6,567 bases of DNA from contig CAJMOW010000074.1 of NCBI GenBank assembly GCA_905215145.1, positions 1-6,567 of the forward strand, read 5' to 3'. Every line of letters starts with the position of its first letter. Within the stretch, counting starts at the first letter, position 1. The position numbers and the translations under genes were made by a program. A model generated the notes under the pieces. The model ran no database searches, was not told where the DNA came from, and was given only the letters and a program-made list of their open reading frames with translations. This stretch comes from an uncultured bacterium. GTDB taxonomy: Bacteria; Bacillota_I; Bacilli_A; RF39; UBA660. Shown in pieces: positions 1-4,746 of this stretch.

Positions 1-107
1 CCAAACTGTTCAGCATTTGTGTTTCCATTATTAGCTGATGTTAAATAATTTCTAAATGCAACCACACCATATGCTATTACTTGTTTAAAATTATATTTTT
101 CTTCCAT
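1..107 (-). CDS. Unrecognised protein, N-terminal fragment (35 codons, runs off the left edge)
   Basis: This is an open frame read leftward from an ATG at 107-105. It is preceded by GGAGG at 116-120 with 8 nt spacing, a well-placed ribosome binding site. The start lies 3 nt past the TGA stop (111-113) of the HTH gene upstream, so the two are probably cotranscribed and translationally coupled. The visible residues begin MEEKYNFKQVIAYGVVAFRN and continue with a polar stretch rich in Asn, Thr and Ala. No signal peptide, transmembrane segment or motif can be recognised in 35 residues, and no function is assigned. The gene call rests on the ribosome binding site, the spacing and the open frame. 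Confidence 0.65.
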   Translation of the reverse strand, partial: MEEKYNFKQVIAYGVVAFRNYLTSANNGNTNAEQF

Positions 108-110
108 GTA

Positions 111-545
111 TCATACCTCCACTTTAATATATTTAGGAACATCAAAACTACGACCTAATTCATTTTCTTTAAATTCAAATCTTCTCTTTTTAACATTATA
201 AGAATAAGCACTTTTATTCCAATTCCTATATGCCATATTTGATAATCGTTTAGGTTTTGATAATTCTCGACTTGCTTGATTGTGCATATTTCTCAAAATT
301 AAATCATCTGCACTCTTTTCAAATTGAGCTATTTTTCTTTTGGTTCGTATATAATTTTTTGTTTTTTCTCTATGTTTCCTTTGATTAATATTTTTTCTTT
401 CTTTTTTTATTCTTAAATATCTATTGTCTTTTTTTAAAACCTGTGTTATTGCACTTTTAGTAATATTCAATTTTTTTGCTATATCAACAGGTCTCATTTT
501 TTCTTCAAAGTACATTTTTATAATTTCAGCTCTTTTACTTTTCAT
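111..545 (-). CDS. Small basic helix-turn-helix DNA-binding protein (144 aa)
   Basis: This is a 144-residue, strongly basic protein. Residues 4-40 look like an HTH: RAEIIKMYFEEKMRPVDIAK is followed by a turn and a recognition-helix-like segment, NITKSAITQVLKK, resembling sigma-region-4 or transposase-type HTH folds. Residues 41-75 are rich in Lys and Arg and probably helical. The C-terminal half contains ADDLILRNMHNQASREL and ends with an aromatic/basic segment of unknown role. The start at 545 has AAGGTGAG about 6 nt upstream. The gene is fourth in the minus-strand series behind the sigma-like gene and is followed almost immediately by the edge gene. A role as a cytoplasmic transcription or element-regulation protein is inferred from the HTH alone. 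I do not recognise the full-length family. Confidence 0.75.
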   Translation of the reverse strand: MKSKRAEIIKMYFEEKMRPVDIAKKLNITKSAITQVLKKDNRYLRIKKERKNINQRKHREKTKNYIRTKRKIAQFEKSADDLILRNMHNQASRELSKPKRLSNMAYRNWNKSAYSYNVKKRRFEFKENELGRSFDVPKYIKVEV

Positions 546-584
546 AAGAATCTCACCTTCTTTGCTTAACTTTTTGCTAACACT

Positions 585-737
585 TTAAGAAATTGGCAAA
601 TTTAATGAGCTTTTTCGTTTCATCTCATCTTTTTCTTTTTTTAATTTTAGAATTTTCTTTTTAAAACCAATAACACGATTCCTTACAATGAATTGTCTCT
701 TTTTTTGTTTTAAATATAGTTTCAATTCTCTTACCAT
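585..737 (-). CDS. Short, highly basic protein (50 aa), unknown function
   Basis: The protein starts MVRELKLYLKQKKRQFIVRN, is about one-third Lys/Arg, and ends in a short Ser/Asn/Leu/Pro tail. It looks like a single amphipathic basic helix and may bind nucleic acid. That is inference from composition. The ATG at 737-735 is chosen because a perfect AAGGAGG lies at 745-751 with 7 nt spacing. The frame stays open upstream to a TTG at 791, but those 18 codons would run through the ribosome binding site and have no site of their own. The ATG lies in one arm of a 12-bp inverted repeat (731-742/771-782) with the Shine-Dalgarno sequence in the loop, so translation may be controlled by RNA structure. 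The gene follows the HTH_16-like gene by 59 nt. Confidence 0.65.
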   Translation of the reverse strand: MVRELKLYLKQKKRQFIVRNRVIGFKKKILKLKKEKDEMKRKSSLNLPIS

Positions 738-782
738 TTTTCTACCTCCTTCATTTATTAAGACCGAAACGAAAAATGGTAA
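731..782 (-). promoter_or_regulatory. Translation-initiation hairpin: start codon in stem, Shine-Dalgarno in loop
   Basis: TTACCATTTTTC (731-742) and GAAAAATGGTAA (771-782) are perfect 12-bp inverted complements separated by 28 nt. In the minus-strand transcript, the distal arm contains the ATG (737-735) of the 50-residue basic protein, and the loop carries AAGGAGG (745-751). No U-run follows, so this is not a terminator. The layout suggests that the start codon is occluded until a ribosome, a protein or temperature opens the stem. The pairing is seen directly; the regulatory role is inferred. Confidence 0.55.
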
Positions 783-796
783 AAGTGACAAATTTA

Positions 797-970
797 TTAT
801 TTTTCTCTATTTTTAGTTAAAACCATATAAATTTTTATAATTATTTCTTGTTTTAAATCTTCATCTATTGGCCCATTAGTATATAATCTACTATACTTAT
901 TTATTAAATTTTCATATTTTTCAATTATTTCTAGAACTTCTTCATCAGTTAAATTATAATTGTTAAACAT
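797..970 (-). CDS. HTH_16-like small protein (57 aa), coupled to the sigma-like gene
   Basis: This 57-residue protein begins MFNNYNLTDEEVLEIIEKYE and continues through NLINKYSR and DEDLKQEIIIKIY. The pattern of a helix with E-x-Y-x-x-L-I-x-K-Y-S followed by D-E-D-L-x-Q-E-I matches the HTH_16/sigma-70 region 1.2-2-like small proteins encoded beside sigma-like genes in Gram-positive conjugative elements (Tn916 orf8 type). That assignment is from memory of the family pattern. Its ATG (970-968) overlaps the TAA of the sigma-like gene (972-970) as TAATG, with AAAGGAG inside the end of that gene as the ribosome binding site, so translation is probably coupled. It ends with two tandem stop codons. 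It probably works with the sigma-like protein as a split regulator; this is inference. Confidence 0.75.
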   Translation of the reverse strand: MFNNYNLTDEEVLEIIEKYENLINKYSRLYTNGPIDEDLKQEIIIKIYMVLTKNREK

Positions 971-1371
971 TATATATCTCTCCTTTTCTCAAATTCTTTT
1001 CTTATTTTCTCTAATGCTCTTAATCTTTTTCGTGTAATGCCTGATTTAGTTAAAAATAATATTTCTGAAATTTCACTATCTGTCTTGTTTTCAATATAAT
1101 ACAAAGAAAGCACCAACTTCTCATTATAAGTTAGTGCTTTCACAATTTTAGATAATTTTTCATCGCAAAAAATCTTTTCAAACTTTTCAGCTTGAATTTC
1201 ATTATCCATCTTTCTTTCTAAATTTTCTTCCATTCTTGTATCAGAACAGACTACTTGTTCTTCAATATTTAATTCTTGAAGAATTTTTTTGTTTTTTCTA
1301 AAATAATCAATTCTTGTATCTTTTGCAATAATTTTTAATGTTTTCTTTTCTTGGCTGTTTAATATATACAA
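970..1371 (-). CDS. Sigma-70 region-4-like regulator (Tn916 orf7-type), 5' end apparently damaged
   Basis: From a TTG at 1371 the frame encodes 133 residues. Residues 80-126 are a clear sigma-70 region 4: LTYNEKLVLSLYYIENKTDS gives the first helices, then EISEILFLTKSGITRKRLRAL the helix-turn-helix. Residues 1-70 are charged and not diagnostic. The architecture and the following HTH_16-like gene resemble the orf7/orf8 pair of Tn916, whose products act in element gene regulation. The TTG has GAGGGAG about 4 nt upstream but is an unusual start, and an in-frame TGA lies at 1381-1383. The next 97 bases upstream carry what looks like the original N-terminus broken over other frames (separate entry). 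The product may be a shortened functional protein or a remnant. The coupled downstream gene implies that translation through here still matters. Confidence 0.7.
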   Translation of the reverse strand: MYILNSQEKKTLKIIAKDTRIDYFRKNKKILQELNIEEQVVCSDTRMEENLERKMDNEIQAEKFEKIFCDEKLSKIVKALTYNEKLVLSLYYIENKTDSEISEILFLTKSGITRKRLRALEKIRKEFEKRRDI

Positions 1372-1468
1372 TCTACTCCCTCATCTAGGAACTTATTATT
1401 TATATTAATAAGTTTAAAAGGAGCATCATTTTTTACTACTCTTGATATTCTCTAATTATTTTTTACAT
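1372..1468 (-). pseudogene. Probable frameshifted N-terminal remnant of the sigma-like gene
   Basis: An ATG at 1468-1466 has an excellent ribosome binding site (AAGGTGG, 1476-1482, 7 nt spacing) but is followed directly by TAA. Continuing in that frame gives KIIREYQE and then two stops. Shifting frame gives an open stretch with no start codon, RVVKNDAPFKLININNKF followed by LDEGVD, which leads up to the TTG. One more frame shift at GTAGATTG joins it to LYILNSQEKK of the main frame. Two single-base indels and one stop-codon change would therefore restore a protein about 32 residues longer. Protein-like sequence without its own start argues for decay or an assembly error rather than a separate gene. 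No relative was aligned. Confidence 0.45.
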
Positions 1469-1561
1469 TTAATCACCACCTTATATTAAAATTTTAAAAG
1501 TATCTTTAATTTTTTTCAACATTGTATATTAATTGCTTTTGTTTTCTCCTTTTAAAACTTT

Positions 1562-1590
1562 AATATAAAGTTCCCATAATAATATTACAA
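1562..1590 (-). promoter_or_regulatory. Candidate sigma-A promoter for the leftward operon
   Basis: On the minus strand, TTGTAA (1585-1590) and TATATT (1562-1567) are separated by exactly 17 nt, giving four and five matches to the -35 and -10 consensus. The start point would be near 1555, leaving a leader of about 85 nt before the damaged ATG at 1468. The best reading of a leftward promoter in this 380-base gene-free stretch is here. AT-rich DNA gives such matches by chance, so it is tentative. Confidence 0.45.
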
Positions 1591-1611
1591 TAATTCTTTA
1601 TTTTTTTGTCT

Positions 1612-1642
1612 AAAAGGGTGTGATGAGGTGCAAAAGGGTGTG
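1612..1642. repeat. Two direct copies of AAAAGGGTGTG, 20 bp apart, between divergent promoters
   Basis: AAAAGGGTGTG occurs perfectly at 1612-1622 and 1632-1642, start-to-start distance 20 bp, which is about two helical turns. A shorter related GAGGTG sits between them at 1625-1630. The block is G-rich on the plus strand in otherwise very AT-rich DNA. It lies between the leftward promoter (1562-1590) and the rightward promoter (1681-1709), the usual place for an operator. No known consensus is matched. Confidence 0.6.
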
Positions 1643-1680
1643 TTTTTGTATTGTGATTTCCTTTTTTTTACATAATATTA

Positions 1681-1709
1681 TTGTGTTTACATAAATTTTA
1701 TGATATACT
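1681..1709 (+). promoter_or_regulatory. Extended -10 promoter of the Spo0A-like gene
   Basis: TTGTGT (1681-1686) and TATACT (1704-1709) are separated by 17 nt, and TG at 1701-1702 makes an extended -10. The start point would be near 1716 and the leader about 37 nt, ending in GGAGG (1740-1744). The -35 is weak (three matches), which fits an activated or extended-10-dependent promoter. TTTACATAA is repeated at 1667-1675 and 1686-1694, flanking and overlapping the -35, and could bind a regulator. Confidence 0.55.
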
Positions 1710-1752
1710 ATTCTTGAATTTTTTATATTTACATTTGTTGGAGGTTGTATTA

Positions 1753-2481
1753 ATGGTTAAAATCCTTCTTGCAGATACTGATACCAAGCGTAATTCAGCA
1801 AGCTGCCAATTTCTTTCAAATGAAAAGTATTTTGAAATCGAAAGTACAAATGATGGAATCTCTACAATAAAAAAATATTTAGAAATTGAGCCAAATATTT
1901 TTGTCATAGATTCAAATTTCACAGATATAAAAACTCTTGATATAATTGATAGACTTTCTGTTTCTCCATTAGAAAGAAGAAAAAAGAATACAATATTAAC
2001 TATTAGTGAAACAAAGGAAACTTTTTTATTAGAAAATGTATTAAAAGTTTATCAAGTTCTTTATAGACCATTCGACAATAATAAATTACTCAATATAATT
2101 AATCAGATGAAATTAGAATTTAGTATTCCAAATCTGACAGAAGAAGAATTAAATATGTATCTACTATCTTTGGATTTTAATATAAACTCAAATGGATGCC
2201 ATTATTTGAAATCTGCCATACTTCATTCTTACTATTATTCTAATAAATTCAATTCATTAGATGATATATTCTCAAATGTTGCCTTAGAATACGGTATTAG
2301 TACACGTGAAGTAAGAGATGGCATACGAAGTGCCTTAATTCCATTTAATAGATATAAAAATTACAATTCGGCTAAACCTATTATGAAATTTTTCGATTTA
2401 TCCAAGGATCCAATAACACCAAAGTATTTTATATCAACGTTTGTTACATATTTACGATTAAAAAAAGCGAGAAATAAGTAA
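1753..2481 (+). CDS. Divergent Spo0A-like response regulator (degenerate receiver plus Spo0A_C DNA-binding domain)
   Basis: The 242-residue protein has the Spo0A layout. The receiver is at about residues 1-120. It keeps the probable phosphoacceptor D53 (in NIFVIDSN) and T83, but the acidic pair is A7-D8-T9-D10 instead of ADD, and the conserved Lys before Pro-Phe is Arg (R105-P-F-D). Residues 127-242 match the Spo0A C-terminal domain: a GCHYLKSAI segment, an IFSNVALEYGISTREV helix-turn-helix, and a final ITPKYFISTFVTYLRLKK like the family's last helix. In the recognition helix, REVRDGIRSAL replaces the usual SRVERAIRHAI, so target DNA probably differs from the 0A box. Length is slightly under that of true Spo0A (about 265). 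The ATG at 1753 has GGAGG 8 nt upstream; an earlier in-frame start at 1681 falls inside the promoter. It is probably a specialised paralogue, not the master sporulation regulator. Confidence 0.85.
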   Translation: MVKILLADTDTKRNSASCQFLSNEKYFEIESTNDGISTIKKYLEIEPNIFVIDSNFTDIKTLDIIDRLSVSPLERRKKNTILTISETKETFLLENVLKVYQVLYRPFDNNKLLNIINQMKLEFSIPNLTEEELNMYLLSLDFNINSNGCHYLKSAILHSYYYSNKFNSLDDIFSNVALEYGISTREVRDGIRSALIPFNRYKNYNSAKPIMKFFDLSKDPITPKYFISTFVTYLRLKKARNK

Positions 2482-2517
2482 ATTGTTTATAACAATATAA
2501 AAACTTATTTCTCGTTT
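2465..2517. terminator. Bidirectional terminator shared by two convergent genes
   Basis: CGAGAAATAAGT (2468-2479) pairs perfectly with ACTTATTTCTCG (2503-2514), and the stem extends to 2465/2517 with one G-U pair. The loop contains a second small hairpin, ATTGTT/AACAAT (2482-2487/2491-2496). A T-rich tract follows on the plus strand (2515-2529), and the A-run at 2460-2466 gives a T-tract on the minus strand. The stem overlaps the last codons and stop of the Spo0A-like gene, while the radical SAM gene stops at 2523, so both transcripts would end here. Confidence 0.75.
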
Positions 2518-2522
2518 CATTT

Positions 2523-3704
2523 TTAATTTTTGTATTTGAATTCTTTATAATCTTTTATAATATCTTGTACTCTATTCTCGTAAGGTTCTTGTATAAGAGC
2601 ATTTAACTTGTTTCCTATGATATTTATTGTCTTTTCTAATTCTGACTCTGAAATATCATTTTTGTCATTAAAAATATTAAATATAGGTATTTCTATATTT
2701 GTATTTTTCTTTGCCTTTATTGCAACTTCTAATCCATTAATATCGTGCATATCATATTGGGCAAATACCATCTCTGGTTTTAAATTTACGATTTTATTAT
2801 ATGCATCATTTCCATCAGTTGCTACTCCAATCACATCTACATAATCAAGTCTTTTTAGCAACTCTATAAGATTATTTCTTATTTTTTCATCATCATGTGC
2901 AATCAATGTCCTTATTCTTTCGGTTGAATGTATTTTATCAAAATCAATTATATTTTGTTCTAATATGTTTCCAAAATAATGATCTTTACCATTTCTTGTC
3001 TGAATCACATCTGCATTAGGAAGAATTACTATGCTTCTTTCAAACTCACTTTGCTTTTTATATTCTATTTTCTTTATATTTTTAAACTCTTTAAAACTTC
3101 TTATATTTTCTTCTAATTTACTTTCTTCAACTTCAAATTGTTCTGCATTTTGTTCTGCTCTTTCTCTAATATTCATAAATTTTAAAAATTTCCATTTTTG
3201 AATATTATAGTTGTTTAAAAATTCTCCTATTTCATCTAATTTATTCACATTAAGTTTACTAACGACTGTATTTATTCCAATCTTAATATTTTTATTCTTT
3301 GTTTTTTCTAACAAATTTTTAATTATTTCTAAATGATCATTTTCCTTACCTAATGCTACATTTATATCATTTTCAATAGAATCTATAGACAAATTTATCT
3401 CGTCCAAAGTATTTAAAATATCGTCTACATATTCATTATCATTCTTTGATAAAAATATTCCGTTTGTTACTAATTTATTATAAAGTCCTCTTTGTCTGGA
3501 TTCTTTCATTAGTTCATTTACTCTAGGATATAATACTGCTTCACCACCAGTCCATGTAATGTGGTTTATTCCACTTTTTATTAAATGGTCTAATACCTCT
3601 CTGTTTTCTTCAAATGATAGATTCGGTATATTATTAAATCCAAAACAATATTTGCATCCTTGATTACATTTAGTTGTAATTTTCCAACAAACTTTTTTCC
3701 TCAT
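2523..3704 (-). CDS. Radical SAM protein with viperin-like core fused to a degenerate Spo0A/CheY-type receiver
   Basis: This is a 393-residue cytoplasmic protein. The radical SAM domain is at about 1-255: the 4Fe-4S motif is C13-x3-C17-x2-C20 (CNQGCKYCF), followed by TGGEA at 52-56 and NLSIDS at 104-109. The stretch from 108 to 180 (DS..ND.NVALGK, DHLE, INTVVSKLN, QKWKF) and the later SIVILPNADVIQTRNGK follow the order of viperin/pVip enzymes, which make ddh-nucleotides. The viperin Lys before INxV is Gly here (G143), and no viperin C-terminus is present. Residues 263-375 are instead a receiver with the acidic pair HDD (270-272), but the phosphoacceptor is Gln (Q316) and the active-site Lys before Pro is Glu (E373). 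The start ATG has AGGAGG at 3712-3717. The substrate is unknown, and MoaA-like or peptide-modifying activity remains possible. Confidence 0.8.
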   Translation of the reverse strand: MRKKVCWKITTKCNQGCKYCFGFNNIPNLSFEENREVLDHLIKSGINHITWTGGEAVLYPRVNELMKESRQRGLYNKLVTNGIFLSKNDNEYVDDILNTLDEINLSIDSIENDINVALGKENDHLEIIKNLLEKTKNKNIKIGINTVVSKLNVNKLDEIGEFLNNYNIQKWKFLKFMNIRERAEQNAEQFEVEESKLEENIRSFKEFKNIKKIEYKKQSEFERSIVILPNADVIQTRNGKDHYFGNILEQNIIDFDKIHSTERIRTLIAHDDEKIRNNLIELLKRLDYVDVIGVATDGNDAYNKIVNLKPEMVFAQYDMHDINGLEVAIKAKKNTNIEIPIFNIFNDKNDISESELEKTINIIGNKLNALIQEPYENRVQDIIKDYKEFKYKN

Positions 3705-3753
3705 CTAAAATCCTCCTAAAAATAATACATAATATCTCTTTTAGCACATTAAT

Positions 3754-3818
3754 ATTATATATTCTTTTTAAAAGGAAAACTATTCCTAAATTTTCAACAT
3801 TCTTTAACATTTAGTTAA
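3754..3818 (-). promoter_or_regulatory. Radical SAM gene promoter with two 15-bp dyads (candidate LysR-type sites)
   Basis: A perfect -10, TATAAT (minus strand, 3754-3759), would start transcription near 3747, about 43 nt before the ATG. The -35 position holds TAGTTT, a poor match. AGGAA-N5-TTCCT (3773-3787) overlaps that -35 and is centred near -33. TTAAC-N5-GTTAA (3804-3818) is centred near -64. LysR-type activators typically bind an inverted repeat near -65 and a second site near -35, and a LysR-type gene ends just upstream. The dyads differ in sequence, so the assignment is tentative. Confidence 0.4.
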
Positions 3819-3829
3819 CAGAAAATGGA

Positions 3830-3853
3830 AAACACCCTATTGCTAGGGTATTT
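3830..3853 (-). terminator. Intrinsic terminator of the CYTH-LysR operon
   Basis: ACCCTA (3834-3839) and TAGGGT (3844-3849) form a compact stem. On the minus strand the loop reads GCAA, a stable GNRA-type tetraloop. Flanking A/T pairs extend the stem past one mismatch. The leftward transcript continues into TGTTTTCC and more T-rich sequence. It lies 7-30 nt after the LysR-type stop codon, as expected for an operon end. Confidence 0.7.
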
Positions 3854-3859
3854 ATATTT

Positions 3860-4732
3860 TTATTTTTTTAAATATTCTTTTATAAATTTCTTGTCTATCT
3901 TTGAGAGTTCTCCAGTCAAGTAAACTAAATTTAACTTGATACTTGGCAACTCTATTGGTAGTTCAACTTCATTTAATTCTTTTTTTACAAGTTCATTTTT
4001 AACAGCTTCCTTTATGACATACGCTATTCCCATATTCCTTTTTACTGCTTCAACTCTTATTTCAGTTGCATCACACATCATATCCGAATGTAAAGAAACT
4101 TTGTTTTTTTCTAATATTTCTTTTAATTTCTTTGTTGCTTTTGTATTTTCTAAATTTAAAATACAATTCAAATCTTCTAACTCTTTTATATCAAATATTT
4201 TTAATGGTGTTTTTGAAACAAATATATTATTTATTGTTAATAATTCTTTAACTTCAACTTTAGCATTATTCATTTCTGTGTCTACTATTGCAAAATCTAT
4301 TTTATGGTTTTGTAATAGTTCTAACATTTTATTTATATCAACTTCACATATTATTTCTACATTAAGTTTTGGAAAATCTTTTTTTACTCTCTCTATTTTT
4401 TCCATTAAGAAATAATTAGTAAAGTGAGATGGACAACCAATTTTTATACATCCACTTTCCATATCGTTCTTATTCTTTGCCATTTTCTCGGCAAAATCGA
4501 AACTAGATATTGATTTATTTACTATTTCATAAAGTTCTTGTCCATCCGAGGTTAATGTTACTCCCTTACTCTCTCGATTAAAAAGTTTCAAATTTAATTG
4601 TTCTTCTAAGCTAGATATTTGTTTACTAACATTTGGAACTGATAGACTTAGTTTTTCTGCTGCTTCAGAATAGCTTTTTGATTGAGCAACTTTACAAAAT
4701 ATTCTATATAAATTCAGATTTATATTTGACAT
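3860..4732 (-). CDS. LysR-type transcriptional regulator (290 aa)
   Basis: The protein has normal LysR family length. The N-terminal winged helix-turn-helix is plain: LNLYRIFCKVAQSKSYSEAA (6-25), then KLSLSVPNVSKQISSLEEQL (27-46) and LFNRESKGVTLTSDG (50-64), the family signature. A linker helix follows, and residues from about 92 onward, starting GCIKIGCPSHF, form the ligand-binding domain. The effector cannot be read from sequence. The ATG at 4732 has GGAGGG at 4742-4747, which overlaps the stop codon of the CYTH gene, so the two genes form an operon from the promoter at 5370-5398. LysR-type proteins often regulate an adjacent gene; the radical SAM gene downstream, with dyads in its promoter, is the best candidate in view. 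Family call is firm, target is inference. Confidence 0.9.
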   Translation of the reverse strand: MSNINLNLYRIFCKVAQSKSYSEAAEKLSLSVPNVSKQISSLEEQLNLKLFNRESKGVTLTSDGQELYEIVNKSISSFDFAEKMAKNKNDMESGCIKIGCPSHFTNYFLMEKIERVKKDFPKLNVEIICEVDINKMLELLQNHKIDFAIVDTEMNNAKVEVKELLTINNIFVSKTPLKIFDIKELEDLNCILNLENTKATKKLKEILEKNKVSLHSDMMCDATEIRVEAVKRNMGIAYVIKEAVKNELVKKELNEVELPIELPSIKLNLVYLTGELSKIDKKFIKEYLKK

Positions 4733-4746
4733 ATAATCACACCCTC

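Noticed and set aside
546..562. A small hairpin (AAGAA/TTCTT) around the ribosome binding site of the 144-residue HTH gene.
   Set aside because: Five A/T-rich pairs with a 7-nt loop are too weak and too easily found by chance to claim regulation.
1390..1414. A 9-bp hairpin (AACTTATTA/TAATAAGTT) just before the sigma-like TTG start.
   Set aside because: It falls in the remnant coding stretch (KLININNK), is pure A/T apart from one pair at each end, and has no U-run, so chance is the simplest explanation.
1681..1752. An upstream in-frame start that would lengthen the Spo0A-like protein by 24 residues.
   Set aside because: It overlaps the promoter, has no ribosome binding site, and the ATG at 1753 has GGAGG at ideal spacing and begins a normal receiver strand.
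2071..2077. TTCGACA, an exact reverse-complement Spo0A box.
   Set aside because: It lies inside the Spo0A-like coding region where it simply encodes Phe-Asp of the conserved Pro-Phe-Asp motif, far from any promoter.
2608..2844. A 78-codon open frame on the plus strand.
   Set aside because: It is antisense to the receiver part of the radical SAM gene, hydrophobic by reversal of Lys/Glu codons, and has no ribosome binding site.
3761..3787. A sigma-H-like promoter (AGGAATA, then GAAT) on the minus strand before the radical SAM gene.
   Set aside because: The gap is about one base longer than the sigma-H consensus allows, the AGGAA is better explained as part of a dyad, and a perfect sigma-A -10 lies next to it.
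3936..4415. A 159-codon open frame on the plus strand.
   Set aside because: It is antisense to the LysR-type gene, has low-complexity Phe/Ser/Ile composition typical of reversed AT-rich coding sequence, and has no ribosome binding site.
4736..4744. GGGTGTGAT on the minus strand, matching part of the repeat at 1612-1624.
   Set aside because: It is part of the ribosome binding site region of the LysR-type gene and only 9 bases long, so it is probably coincidental.
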